Below, piece by piece: positions 11,161 to 22,388 of a stretch of DNA of 64,000 nt. Below the pieces are notes generated by a model. It searched no databases. It saw only the letters and a program-made list of their open reading frames with translations, and was not told where the DNA came from. The DNA lies in assembly GCA_020465985.1 (NCBI GenBank), contig JAANYP010005971.1, positions 1 to 64,000 of the forward strand, in the 5' to 3' direction. Every line of letters starts with the position of its first letter. The stretch's first letter is position 1. The position numbers were made by a program, and so were the translations under genes. Source of the stretch: Centrapalus pauciflorus (lineage: Eukaryota; Streptophyta; Magnoliopsida; Asterales; Asteraceae).

Positions 11161-11774
11161 CCTATAAGATGAAAGAAGACGTGAGGTACCCACTTATAGT
11201 TGGGTATTTTGGATTTCGGTAAATCATGTGGTTTGTTATTATTGTTTTCATCAGATAGTGCCTTTAATTTAGGAACCCACTTTTGAACAGTACGTTTTAG
11301 TATCCATTTTTGTACAGTTCGGTGTGGAACTGATTTTGAATTATTCTTCTTTGGAACCTTTTCCTGTTAAAAAGAAGGAACATTTTCCTTTGGTAACCAA
11401 ACGAACTTATCAGATTTAGCATGCATTAGATGACAACGAGCAGAATTTAGAGCCAGTAAATCAGTTCGAGAGTATTTATTACATCGTTTATCAGTAAATT
11501 TATTACAGACAAAACTATCAAATTGACTAATCCTATCAGTAACAAGACTTTCTTTGACTCTACACTCTTGTCTTAAACTCTTGTTTTTCATTTCTCGTTG
11601 CTTCTTGCGCCATTCTTTCTTCCGAGAACTTTTCACAATATTATCTGACATAATAGAAACACGAAAAATTAGTCGTTTTAGAAATATGTTTATCATGTAA
11701 AATTCTCTTACCTTTAAAGGTATGGACCTTCTGTGCAATAGAATCCTTTGAGGGAGATGATTCACTTTTTTCAT
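11161..11774 (-). pseudogene. Gag C-terminal and linker of element B
   Basis: A basic, Lys/Arg-rich piece ending with FVWLPKENVP near 11370. It corresponds to the MAWVPRDN Gag end of element A. It is broken by frameshifts before the protease at about 11150, and no second CCHC knuckle is recognisable. Confidence 0.55.
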
Positions 11775-11870
11775 ATGTAGGAGTCACAAAATGAACTTTT
11801 GTTTTCTCCTTTTTCAGTTGTAAAACAGGTGAATATTCTGATGTTTATTTAGAATCTGTAGATATTCTTT

Positions 11871-13131
11871 TCAGAATACTAACAGGTCTTTAGGTTTTTC
11901 AATTTGTTTTTCATGTAATGGTTTAACAAATTCATCTATTTTGACAAACATTTCTTCCAATGAGTTGAAATCCGAGTTCATATACAGATCAAAATCTTGT
12001 TCAGAATTGATAGAATCAAATTGAATTGAAGGTTTTTGATCTGATTTAGATTTGTTTTCAGGCTGATTTTGCAGCTTTAATTCCAAAGATTTAATTTCAG
12101 CCTTAAGATTTTGATTTTCAAACTCAAAAGTTTTGATTTTCAATTCAAGATCAGAGTTTATCTTCTCAAGAATTGAATTTGGTAAATATGGCTTTTGAGA
12201 ATGAGTAGTATTTTCAGATAAATCCTTATCAGAATAAGTCTGAATATCCTCCTCATAAATGCAAGAATTTTGATAAGATTCATTTAGTCTGTCATAATCG
12301 ACAGTATTTTGCATTATATCAGATCTCAACCTTTTTAAATCCTCACTTGTTTCTATTTCATCCGAAGCTATCATAAAAATCATTTGTAATCCTAATATCA
12401 TGTATCTGACATCATATAAAGTAGGTGAATTTGAAATTTCTTTTGTGAGATATTTAGGATTAGTCCAACCTATACCTGATTTAGAATTATAAAATTCGGT
12501 ATCTTTAGGTTGATTTAAATATATTGTTTGAATAGTTTGACCTTGTTTTATAAACTCATCTTCCAAAGATTTAAGTTTCTCGTAAAGTTTCGTTCTTTCA
12601 TCAAATATGGCATGATACTTCACAAAATAACTTGACGCTTCTAATTCTGCTAAATTCAGTTTTTCTGTTAGGTCAGATATATTGCTATTCAGTTTCTGAA
12701 TTTGACTTTGAAGATCATTTGCTTTATCTTGTAAATCTGATATAGCTCGTAACGCTAATGCCTTATCCTTGGAAAAATCTAACACTAACGCATGTTCTTG
12801 ACTTAATTTGTTTTCCTAGGAATGGACTTTTTTTTTCAGCTTTTAAAGATTTTTCAAATTTCTTTAACAAGTAAGCCATTTGTGTCCGTTTTTGTTATAG
12901 CATACAGGAGTCATCATTTTCAGAATCAGAGTTAGTTTGTACCTCAGGTGTCTCTGAACTTTCTGATGTATCTGAATCTGAGTCATTATTTTCCTTATCC
13001 TTGCTGCATCCAGCATCTCCTGTTGCCATCAGTGCTAACTCTTCAGTCAGTTCCTTAGCATCATCAGACTCTTCTTTTTCTTCAGTCTCCTCATCCGTCA
13101 AACCCACCAAAACTTCATCTTCAGCTATCAT
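11871..13131 (-). pseudogene. Gag acidic and coiled-coil region of element B
   Basis: 13131-12895 encodes a Glu/Asp/Ser-rich segment. 12785-11871 encodes 304 residues with strong heptad character (DLQDKANDLQSQIQKLNS; ENQNLKAEIKSLELKLQN). The frames are separated by stops and shifts. It occupies the same place as the coiled coil between the two zinc knuckles of element A, so I read it as extended Gag rather than a host gene. Confidence 0.7.
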
Positions 13132-13139
13132 CCAGACTC

Positions 13140-13687
13140 ACTAACTTCTGAATCATTAAAAACTTCAGACTTCAGACAGATGTGGGCATCTTCATCCAAA
13201 ATATCTTCGTCTTCGGATAATTGGAGCCAGTAATCGTCTTCAACCATCAAGGCTTTGTCGGCCTCCTTTTCCTTTGCTAGTAGTGCATTTCGAGTGTAGT
13301 ATTCTGAATTTTTAACTACTGGCAGGCTACATTCTCCAGCATAATGGCCTGGCTTGCCACAGTTATAGCACTTTTGCTCAGAATCCTTCTTGGCTGGCTT
13401 TTTAGGTTTTTCATATTTATCAGCTTTCTTGCCACTGCTCTCTCCTGATTTATCATATCTGTCCTTCTTTTCAAACTTCCGTGAGCAGTTTTGTACCTCA
13501 TCTTGTTATTGGTTGGTTTCCGGTAAATCTTCTTCTGAAATGCCTTCGTCAGTAAGGCCATTTGTTTCTTCATCTCTTTAATTTCAGAATCAGTTGAGGA
13601 ATCCGATGAGTCTGACTCTGATGAACTGCTGCTCACTACTACACGTTTCTCCTTCTTTAGCTTGTATTTGTACTTCTTATCTTCCAT
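13140..13687 (-). pseudogene. Gag zinc-knuckle segment of element B
   Basis: A basic, Ser-rich stretch (VVVSSSSSESDSSDSSTDSE) continues the gag frame and is followed by a frameshift. The CCHC knuckle CYNCGKPGHYAGEC is read in another frame at 13370-13329. Beyond it lies an acidic segment that runs into 13131. This is nucleocapsid sequence by comparison with element A. Confidence 0.75.
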
Positions 13688-13711
13688 GACGAATTAATTT
13701 ATCAGATATTG

Positions 13712-14470
13712 TTATTCATGATATTGATCTGATTCAAGATCGTTAGCTAAAGGATCAACGATTTCCTTTTCAGCTTTCTTCTTTCCGGACATCTTCCTTA
13801 AAACAACTTCCTGGTAGTTGTTAAGGTTTTCAAATACCATGTGAAAGTCCATATCTTCAATATCTATTGTTTGCTGAATTATCATTGCGTACTTTTCCCA
13901 CTCCGGATTTAGTACGTTCAGGAATTTGACATTGATGTCTAAATTTGACTTTGTGACACCATTCCTCTTCATTTCACTGACCAGACTAGAAAACCTCAGG
14001 TATGTACTCTCTAGCAGTTCCCCTTCTCTTACTCTGAAGTTCTCAAACGTCATTAAACTGTTTCGGGCTCTATTTGTTGCTGCTCTGTCCGAACCCCTCA
14101 TCAACTTACAAACCTCATCCCAGATGGATTTGGCTGTTTTGGTTTTAGTCAGACAGGTATATATATCATTTGGTATAGATATCAGCAACAGTTTTCTAGC
14201 TGTCTTGTCCCCTAGTTTTCTACGCTTTTGTGCTTCAGTTAGGTTTGTGACATCAACAGTTCTTTCAGGTATAGGAGGGTTACCGGTGGGTACAGCAGTT
14301 ATTGTCTCAAGAAAAATAGTCGGTCCGTCATTGAGTGACTTCAGCATCTCATCAAACAGGTCATGGAAACTAATAAACTCAAGAAATCTCTCCATCCATT
14401 GTACGTATTCACCTCTGTACAGAATTGGAGGTTTTGTTTCAGACCTCATGGCTAGTGCGTCTTTAGACAT
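13712..14470 (-). CDS. gag: Gag N-terminal part of element B
   Basis: An open frame from ATG at 14470 (MSKDALAMRSE) to a stop at 13712. It matches the plant copia gag/UBN2 fold: YRGEYVQWMERFLEFI, an AKSIWDEVCKLMRG segment, and NPEWEKYAMII near the end. The frame can be read upstream to 14497 only through a TTG, so the ATG is preferred. Two in-frame TAA codons separate it from the following Gag segment (13687 onward, same frame). The protein would lack its zinc knuckle, so this is a truncated relic. Confidence 0.82.
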   Translation of the reverse strand: MSKDALAMRSETKPPILYRGEYVQWMERFLEFISFHDLFDEMLKSLNDGPTIFLETITAVPTGNPPIPERTVDVTNLTEAQKRRKLGDKTARKLLLISIPNDIYTCLTKTKTAKSIWDEVCKLMRGSDRAATNRARNSLMTFENFRVREGELLESTYLRFSSLVSEMKRNGVTKSNLDINVKFLNVLNPEWEKYAMIIQQTIDIEDMDFHMVFENLNNYQEVVLRKMSGKKKAEKEIVDPLANDLESDQYHE

Positions 14471-14499
14471 TTTGACTGAATAATATGAATCTTCCAAGA

Positions 14500-15537
14500 T
14501 CTTTTAAATGAAAATTTGATTGAAATTGAAAAATTGATCAAACTTGAATGTAAGTTGATCAAACTCGAATGAGTATAGAATGAAACTCGATCAATGAATG
14601 TGAAAACTCGAACAATGAATGAGAAAACTCGATCAATGAATGGGAGCAACTCGAATAAAGAATGATATCAACTCGAATAAAGATGGTTACTTGAATCTAA
14701 AAGAAAGAGTCAATCAACATATTAACAAGTCAACTCGAATACAAAGAGTTGTCAAATCAAATGAATCCTCTGTAAAACTCGGATCAAATGAGAGTAAACT
14801 CGAATGAAATTGACTGATGATTGATTAAAGTCAAATTGATCTTTGTTTAAAACTAGATTCAAATTGAAACAGTTAATGGATGTTTTATAAAACTCAAATA
14901 AAGCTTCTTCCCAACTCGGATTGAATAGAGTTCAACACGATTGACTCTTCTATTCAACTCGATTAAGATTGAGTGCAACTTGAACTAAATTGATTATAAG
15001 TCTATTGAAATAAGTGTCCAACTCGATTGGAACTTCTGTCAACTCGATTTATACTCTAATGTAACTCGATCACTAAAGTATCCAACTCGATTGAAAGTGA
15101 TTTGCAACTCGATTAAACTATGAACACAAGTGTTTTCGAAATTTATGATTTTTATGAAAATCCAAGTCCAGAATTCAATATTTTTCACTGAAAATGCATC
15201 AATTGATCCCAAATTGAAATCGAGGGTAAGGTTTTAATTACAAACATTTTTTCTGAAAACACTTTGGTTAATATTAGATTAAACCCCTTGATTTTCACAA
15301 TAACAGTGAAGAACAATGAGTTTTTCAAAATTTCAGAAAAATCGATGAATCTTCTTAGGTATTTTGAATTAAGTTAATCTTATGATCAATCTGTTCATTT
15401 TTCAAATCTGTTCCTTCGATCCAAATAGTAAAAACAATAATCCATTGTAATAAAAACCCTACGAGATTTTTCAATTTCTTAGAAAAACCGATGAAACAGT
15501 GAAATTTTCAAACAAAATCAATCAAAAAATCATTTAT
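14500..15537 (-). other. 5' leader of element B with AACTCGA motif cluster
   Basis: About 1 kb without an ORF. From about 14540 to 15120 the word AACTCGAT/AACTCGAA recurs roughly fifteen times at irregular 20-60-bp spacing. The remaining part (15120-15537) is AT-rich and shows nothing else. Confidence 0.65.
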
Positions 15538-15552
15538 GAGCTCTGATACAAT
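15538..15552 (-). other. primer-binding site of element B
   Basis: The minus strand reads ATTGTATCAGAGCTC next to the LTR, a close variant of the tRNA-Met primer site TGGTATCAGAGC. Confidence 0.8.
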
Positions 15553-15835
15553 TGTTATTCTAGTTATATCAATCAACAATCATAATAAAGCAATTAAGAA
15601 CAAGAATTAACAACTAACCGAATGATTAATTATGCTAAAAAGGAATTACAGAGAAGAATGTCGACTGCACTGTTGCCCTAATTTCTCTTTCTAACTTTCC
15701 GTGCAAATCAATTAATATCAGAACGATTGACATTTACAAAACAATATTTCTATATATATTAAAATATAACTATTCTATATTTACACAAACTACCCTAGAC
15801 TTATTTATTTCATCAAGTTAAAATTGGTTCCAACA
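15553..15835 (-). repeat. 5' LTR of copia element B
   Basis: On the minus strand it begins TGTTGGAACCAATTTTAAC and ends CTAGAATAACA, with TGTT/AACA inverted termini. It is AT-rich and about 283 bp. It is bordered on the inside by a primer-binding site and on the outside by the interior of a MITE. Confidence 0.82.
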
Positions 15836-16056
15836 AATATTTATAGGCATACAATTTAAAATATATAAATTAAATTTGTGTCGGTTTTTTGGTTAACCGT
15901 CTGTCACCGAAATCATGAACCTAAACCAAAACCGAATATATTTTTTGGTTTGGTTGACCAAACCGAAAATAATAGAAAAACCGGTTCGGTTAACCTTAAA
16001 ATCGAAACGGTTTTTCGTATCGGTTTTTCGGTTTCGGATTATTTTGAACACCCCTA
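15836..16056 (-). mobile_element. hAT-type MITE, half copy interrupted by element B
   Basis: Rich in CGGTTTTTCGGTTTCGG and TTAACCG words. It ends GAACACCCCTA at 16056, the same terminus as the complete MITE at 32315-32770. The other half is missing because element B begins at 15835 in the MITE's AT-rich interior. It interrupts the RNase H of element C. The next 8 bases (CCTGTAAT) are the expected target-site duplicate, but its partner is outside the window. Confidence 0.7.
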
Positions 16057-16058
16057 CC

Positions 16059-17650
16059 TGTAATAGCGTTATAGGCAGAATCAGTGTAGGCATAAAGGAG
16101 AGTCTTAGAGTCATACCGAAGCCGTAATCTGAAAGTAGAGGTGCCTTGCAGATAGCAAAGAATCCGTTTAACAGCCGACCAGTGATTTTTTGTAGGGCAG
16201 TGCCTAAACTGAGCGACTTTGTTAACGGCAAAGGTAATACCTGGACGAGTCAAGCTGACATACTGTAGAGCACCAACAATCTGATGACACTTGACCGGGT
16301 CGGAAATGTAGCACTATCACCAAGAGCAAGATTAACAGTCGTAATCATGGGAGAAGGAACCGGTTTAGACTGAGAAAGGTCGGCGCGTTGGAGAAGCTCA
16401 AGGGTGTAATTCTGCTAAGAAAGTAGCATATCCATACCCATGCTGGTGACTTCAATACCGAGAAAGTAGGAGAAGGATCTCGGATCCTGAATGGGAAAGG
16501 ATTGGCTGAGACTGTGGACCATGGTATCAATTGCTTGCTGGTTGTTACCTGTCAAGACAAGACGAGCATGTATAGTAGAGTGTTGTGGCGGGAATAAATA
16601 AATAAGGAGGGATCCTTTTTGGAGCCCTAAAATCCAAGCGAGCAAAGGACCGTAGATAAGCAATGAAACCATGCGCGTGGAGCCTGCTTTAAGCCATACA
16701 AGGACTTGTGAAGGAGGCACACATGATCCGGTTTGGTCTGGTCAATGAAGCCTGGAGGTTGTTCCAAGTAGATAGTCTCTGTAAGGGTTCCATGGAGAAA
16801 CACATTTTGAACATCGAGTTGTCGGAGAGACCAGCCTTGGGTAATGGCAAGGGGGAGAACAACGCGGATAGTGGCGGCCTTTACAACCGGGATGAATGTC
16901 TCCTGATAGTCAATGTCGGGTTGTTGCCGAAAACCATTGGCGACTAGGTGGGCCTTGTAGCGTTGGATCTTACCAGTTTGGTCCTTCTTTAACCGATAGA
17001 CCCACTTACAGTCAACAACATTAGACTTCGGACGGGGAACTAGCGACCACGTACCATTCCGCATTAGGTCCGAGTACTCTTCAGACATAGCGTGACGCCA
17101 CCGAGGATCATTGTTAGCAACGGAGAAAATGTGTGGTTCGATGTCGGTGTAGGTTATGTGAAAGGAGGAGGCATTATAGGGTTTGGTTTGCTTGGGGTTG
17201 GGAAAAAATTTGGATGGACGAGTACGGGTAGTGGGAGGGGCAGTAGTAGGAGTGGGTGGTTGGGTAGATCTGGGGCGACGGTGATATGTGTGAATAAGGG
17301 GAGGTGAGGATTGAGTTGGCGCAAGAGTTGGGTCTGTAGGTGTAGGTGTAGGGATAGGATTGGTAGGCGGGTCAGGAGATGGGGATACGAAAGGTGAAGG
17401 TAGGTTGGTAGGCGTAGTGGTGGGAGGGGTGAGTAGAGTGGGGTGTGGATTAGGATAGGTAGAAGTGTATGGGTCAGGAGGAGGTGTAAGAGAGGGAGTG
17501 GTGGAGGTTTGGTAGAAGGGAAACAACTGCTCATTAAAGCGAACATGGCGGGTTATGTAAAGGCGATCAAACTGTGAGTCCAAACAGCGGTAGCCATGAT
17601 GGGATAGACTATAGCCAAGAAAGACACAGGGAGTAGAACAGAAGTCCATT
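16059..17650 (-). pseudogene. Reverse transcriptase/RNase H of element C
   Basis: 17649-16627 encodes the integrase C-terminus (GYSLSHHGYRCLD), a long Pro/Thr linker and the RT fingers and palm (GTWSLVPRPKSNVVDCKWVY; SLYGLKQAPRAWF). 16720-16415 continues in another frame, and the catalytic YVDD stretch is no longer recognisable. 16253-16059 holds the start of RNase H (LLYAYTDSAYNAITG), where the MITE interrupts it. Confidence 0.85.
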
Positions 17651-18300
17651 TTGTGATTGTTGTATGGACGGATATGAGGGAAGCACTGACACCCAAAGAT
17701 TCAAAGGAAAGAGAAGTCTGGTGGATGTTTGAACAAGAGTTCAAATGGGGACACATTTGAGTTTGTCCTAGATGGCATGCGGTTGATGAGGTATACAACG
17801 GTGTCAAAAGCGAAGTGCCAGAAGCGTTGAGGGACATGGGACGCGGTGAGTAAAGTGAAACCTATTTTGACAACATGACGGTGACGGCGTTCAACAAGAC
17901 CCTTTTGTTCTCTCGTGTGAGGACATGAAAGGCGATGAAGGATGCCGAGTGAGGAGAAAATTTGGATAGATTCCGCAATTCCCCTCCCCAATCAGTTTGG
18001 ACGGCTTCAAGTTTTGTTTGAAATTGGCGTTCAGCCATGGCAAGGAAGGTTTTAAAGGTAGCATACACATCAGACTTAAGTTTTAAAGGAAAAATCCACA
18101 TGAAGTGAGAATAATGATCAACACATAATAAGAAATAAGTGTGGCCATCAAATAAAGTAATAGGAGCAGGGCCCCAAACAACACAAAATACTAAATCCAA
18201 AACATGAGAACTTTTATAAGTAGATGGTAACAAATGAGTTAGACGACTTGCCTACTAAACATGAATCACACGAAAAATTACTAGAACTTTTATTAAGCAA
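17640..18300 (-). pseudogene. Integrase of element C
   Basis: 18233-17862 contains the core fragments LLCVDHYSHFMWIFPLKLKS and QTDWGGEL (second catalytic Asp). 17991-17701 in another frame contains the Glu region KGLVERRHRHVV and AFDTVVYLINRMPS. The first Asp region is altered. Several frameshifts are present. Confidence 0.8.
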
Positions 18301-18519
18301 AGGTAACCTATACTTAGAAACCATTGAATTAAAAAGCTGTGGATGAGGGTGTCCAAGGCGATGATGCCATATTGTGGAAGAAGAACGAGTAGTGGAGAAT
18401 CCAACTTTGAGAATCGGTTGACTTCGAGGAAGGCTTAGGAGTATAGACCGCTATTACTTGGACCCGTGAGGAGGATAATGTGTGTAGACTTGTCCTTCAC
18501 AACAAAAAAAAAGAAGAGT

Positions 18520-18800
18520 GAAATTCAAAAACACGTTATTGTCCAGACAGAATTGTTGAACAGAACGAAGGTTTTGTTTAATTTCAAGCACATGGAGAAC
18601 GCTTTTAAGGGAGAAAGTTTTGTCGGGTGAGTAAAGGTTTGTGGAACCAATATGGAGGATGGGTAAGCCCTTACCGTTGCCAACATGTAGATTATCAGTA
18701 CCGCAATAAGCCTCAGAGTGATCGAAACTAGAGAGATCCGGTGTAACGTGATGATTAGAACCAGTATCCGGAAGCCAGGAAGTTGATGAGGTGGCACGAG
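18520..18800 (-). pseudogene. Protease of element C
   Basis: In the frame that starts near 18790, WLPDTGSNHHVTPDLS gives the aspartic protease DTG motif. It is followed by a segment similar to the copia PR/pre-integrase stretch (KGLPILHIGST). Flanking frames are disrupted. Confidence 0.7.
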
Positions 18801-18815
18801 AGTCTGTGAAATTGG

Positions 18816-19300
18816 CTAAAGGAGGCTGTCGGGGCCGTATAGTAGCAGGGTCACGGTTGGGTCACTGTGATGAAATATGACCAATTCCACACAAGTTGCA
18901 TGTACCAAATACTGTATTTTGAGTAGAAGCCCAGCTGAACTGATCGCGAGTTCCGCCTTGATTCTGATGAGAGTGATTTCCGCGACCACGACCCCGAGAG
19001 TTACCTGATCGATTGGTGTAGTGGGCTTGTGCAGGCTGAGCAGTAAGTGGTTGAACCTGAAGACCAAGCTAAGATAAAGCTTGCTGGAGAGCGTGAAGTT
19101 GATCGAGAGTTGGAGTGACGGCGAGTGTCGCGGGAGTGCGACTCTGAACAGTGGACAGGAAGGCCTGAGTTGGGGAAACATCGGGTGTAGACTTCTTGAT
19201 CATGTAGTCGTGATCTGAAAGTAAACTGTGAAGTTCTGAAAAGGAAACAGGGAACTAACGGACGATAAGGGTGGATTTTAAGCCGCTTTATTCTTCTCAA
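18816..19300 (-). pseudogene. Gag fragment of element C
   Basis: Broken segments with a Gly/Arg-rich tract and a CCHC-like knuckle (CNLCGIGHISSQ) near 18900-18865. The last Cys codon position is a stop. The upstream gag domain is scrambled across two frames and lost beyond about 19300. Confidence 0.6.
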
Positions 19301-19559
19301 AGGCCTGTGATAACCAACATGACTAAATCTTTCTCCTTTGGGGTTAATTACATGGCTTAATGGTTGTTGTCTTTTTTGTCTACAAAAGGATATAAAAAAA
19401 AAATTTAACTTTTGGAGCTGAAAATTGGTGCTGTGTTTTTTTTTTTTTTTTTTGCATTTTTCTATGTATTATTGTGAGTTTTTTAGTGTAGATTTGCATC
19501 GTTTGAGGCCTGTATTTTCTGCATCTTTTTTGGGTATTGTTTTATGGTTTTAGCTTGTG
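19301..19559. other. Unassigned AT-rich spacer
   Basis: No ORF, repeat terminus or RNA gene seen. It contains a run of about 19 T near 19435-19455. Confidence 0.5.
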
Positions 19560-20434
19560 TGAAAGGACCGAATATTTTTAAAACTAAATTTCCAAATCAC
19601 AAGAAATATACCTAAAAAATACGGGATAATTTTAAAAACTTTCTAGAGTCATACATCAATGATTGAGTAAACCACCCAGAATAATAAATTACATCAACCA
19701 GAGTAATCTAAATAAATTTAAGTTACATGCCAAGTCATCAAAGGTTCTACCCGACCCTTAAAAGTCAATAGAATAATAATAACGTCTAAGTATACAAGAG
19801 CCAACTGTCTCATACTTGAGCCCTACCCTTATCTGCTCACCTGAAATGATAAGTCCCCACAACCGGGGTAAGCCGTCGCCCAGAGAGTAACAAGATTTAA
19901 AGGTATAAAAGTATATATGGAAATATGCATGAAATAGAAACAAAGCATGAGTTTAATAATTTCTTATGCGCCCCTCATCCGAGCTAGTGTTGGTTAAACC
20001 GTACAACCCATCAAGCGAGCTGGCGTCGGTTTTACAAAAAACGTGGGAGCTAACCGACTCGGCCTACACACAGTAGCGTCGACGCCCAAATCCACATCGT
20101 ATAGTACAAGTATGCATACAGAGAATTTATGCTTACACATAGGCATAGATTTCTAATAGAAAGGTAGGGTATATATATCAAGAATGAATCATAAACATGT
20201 AACTGATAACAACATGGTAGGGTGATGCAAATGAAACGAATATAACAAATATGCATAAACACATATAATTAATCATGCAGATAAATCTGTTACTCACAGT
20301 GATAGCACAATTGTTTCTTCGGAGCTCGTTTAAAGATAACACAGCCAACCAGAATATCAGAATCCACCACGCTCGACTAACGACCTGATAATAAAATTAT
20401 CTTGCTTAATCACCACTATTTTTATTTAACTATA
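19560..20434 (-). repeat. Gypsy-type LTR, distal half of a split copy
   Basis: The reverse complement aligns by eye with 35716-36575 through many shared words, for example GTCGTTAGTCGAGCGTGGTG, GTGAGTAACAGATTTATCTG, GTCCTTTCAC at the end, and the (C)ACCAGCTCGGATGAGGG-type repeats. The proximal half continues at 30884-33017, beyond a 10.4-kb insertion. No coding sequence. LTR assignment rests on the TGTAACGCC start of the plus copy and on overall composition. Confidence 0.72.
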
Positions 20435-20815
20435 AGGGTTATATGTCAAAATAGCAACAATTTTTTGTAGTTTTACTGTTTCTAGCAATATTATTTATCT
20501 TTTATCATTAATAGCAACAACTTTTGTATTTTTTTTTAACCGGTTATAGCAATTTTTGACCAGGAAACTTGCTATAGCAGGTTACCATCAATTAATAGCA
20601 ACAACTTTTATCTTTTTACCAATAATAGCAACAACGTTTTATCTTTTTACCCATAATAGCAGCAACTTATAATTTTTTTTCAATAACAGCGACATATCAA
20701 ATTAGAACGCTATTTATCTTTAACTTATTATTATTTTAAAGAACTAAATATATGAAAATCGAAACACATTCAAATAAGGTTTTTTTAATTAAATTTTGTT
20801 GAGAATAAATCAAAT
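20435..20815 (+). repeat. Left terminal inverted repeat of the composite
   Basis: Contains repeated AATAGCAACAACTTTT units (five to six within 250 bp) and the landmark AGGTTACCATC near 20580. It is the inverse of 30883-30697 and then 28552-28355. Beyond 20815 similarity to the right arm is lost. Confidence 0.7.
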
Positions 20816-21336
20816 ACAATGTATGCCTATAAAAGAGATAACATATATATATATTTTTAGAAGCATCAAAAAATGAAAATTATTTTGATATGTCATATTT
20901 TTATGCATAGCCAGGTTATTAAGGATATAATAGGGGTGACCATTCAAGTGTAATATGACAACGCGAAACTCAATCTATTTTGTATACAATGTCATATAAA
21001 TATAATGAACACATTATGCTACATTTGTATTATTTAATGGATATTTAATTACAACAATATTTGAATTATTTAATGTATATTATCATAAATAATTATGATC
21101 TAGTTATGGATAATTAGTCTTTTATATATATATAAAATGGTATCCATTTAAATTTATGGATTACTATATATGATTTAATTATTCAATTAAGGGATAAAAT
21201 TTTGGTTTAAATGCATTGTTGTAGAAATCATTAGGCGGTAGTCGGCTGGCTGGCCCACTAGAGACTTGGGAGTAGTCGGCTTAGCCACAGAGTAGTCAGA
21301 TTGAAATTTTTTATATGAAAATTTTAGAATTATACA
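20816..21336. other. AT-rich interior of the composite element
   Basis: No ORF above background and no recognised domain. It ends at the (AT)n tract flanking element D. Confidence 0.5.

Positions 21337-21413
<77 letters not shown>
21337..21413. repeat. (AT)n(GT)n microsatellite
   Basis: About 66 bp of pure AT dinucleotide followed by GT repeats, touching the first base of element D's LTR. Confidence 0.95.
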
Positions 21414-21416
<3 letters not shown>

Positions 21417-21651
21417 TATAAAGTGACAGATGTCTAGATAATCTAGCTACTCCTTTGTAAAGAACTACAAGCAACCACCTACAGTGTTTTCCATACAAAC
21501 ACTATTGATGAATGACTCTTGCATGTAGTGTATATATATGTGTGATGTGTTAATGAGAAATCGATCTGAAATTTGAAAAAGCCTACATCCTTCTTTTATC
21601 TTTCTTAATATATTCACAAAATCAATGTTACAATTTAGTTAGATTATAACA
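21414..21651 (+). repeat. 5' LTR of copia element D
   Basis: 238 bp, TGTTATA...TATAACA inverted termini. Compared with the 3' LTR it shows many substitutions and indels, so the insertion is old. Confidence 0.9.
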
Positions 21652-21672
21652 CGTTATCAACACGAGGAGCTC
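21652..21672 (+). other. putative primer-binding site of element D
   Basis: CGTTATCAACACGAGG follows the LTR immediately. It is not the usual TGGTATCAGAGC tRNA-Met site. The assignment is positional. Confidence 0.55.
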
Positions 21673-21734
21673 AATATCTCAACCAAATCAAGAATCACCA
21701 TTCACTCAAGGCTAAGGCTCCTACTTATTTATGT

Positions 21735-21850
21735 TAACTAACATCTATTTATTGTTACTAACATTTACTTTCCGCAACTAACATTTATTTATGCAATCTA
21801 ACATTTATTTTCTGTTTACTAACATTTATTTACGCAATCTAACAATCTGA
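21735..21850 (+). repeat. CTAACATTTATTT tandem-like repeat in element D leader
   Basis: About six imperfect copies of CTAACATTTATTT with 20-30-bp spacing, interleaved with GCAATCTAA. They lie in the untranslated leader upstream of gag. Confidence 0.7.
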
Positions 21851-22388
21851 CATATATTTAATTTATGAATACTAACAATTATGATTATTGATTCTTTTAC
21901 ATATCTTATATTTAATCCATCATTAAGCTTATTTATACACATCATTTATGTCAATAACATTTCTCTTAAATTACATTTCTAATCATCATTTTTATATTAA
22001 AGAGACATTATCCTCCAAATCATTTTTATAAAATCCACAACGGATTTATAACCGTTGAACGGTTATATTTCGACCGTTTAATGGTCGAATTTTTCCTATA
22101 AATATCCGATACTAAACCTCATTATTTCACAAACCACATTCTCCTACCTTCCTAAATAAAAAAAATTTTACTTAGTTGAAGGCGGATGAAGATGCTAAGC
22201 CCGTTTTTAGTTTTTATCAGTGTATTGATTTTGGCACTCTTCTATTGTTTGTTCCAACTACCATGGGATGAGATGTATCCTTTTCTGATTATGTTTTCAT
22301 TTATTCTCTCATTTTATTGTATTGCAGTTCTTATTGAAATAAATTAATGCTAATTTTATGTTGTTTAACTTTTATTTTGATAGTCAAT

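Larger units (their letters stand above)
7563..15835 (-). mobile_element. Ty1/copia retrotransposon B, degenerate
   Basis: Minus-strand element with a 283-bp 5' LTR (15835-15553), a tRNA-Met-type primer site, a long leader, Gag with zinc knuckle and coiled coil, then PR-INT-RT-RNase H. The architecture parallels element A, but every domain carries frameshifts and stops, so it is older. Element A interrupts its 3' end at 7562/7563, so the rest of the 3' end should lie left of element A. Its 5' LTR edge lies inside a hAT-type MITE. Confidence 0.88.
16057..19300 (-). mobile_element. Ty1/copia retrotransposon C, old remnant
   Basis: Minus-strand order gag, PR, INT, RT, RNase H with many frameshifts. 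No LTRs remain: the 3' end is cut by the MITE at 16056 and the 5' end fades at about 19300. The sequences (WLPDTGSNHHVTPDLS protease; SLRQLDVQNVFLHG in RT) resemble the Ale/Retrofit lineage rather than elements A and B. It is the oldest layer in this stack because it is the target of the others. Confidence 0.85.

Noticed and set aside
17154..17546. 130-residue Leu/Pro-rich minus-strand frame
   Set aside because: Shadow of the Pro/Thr-rich linker of element C's Pol in another frame.
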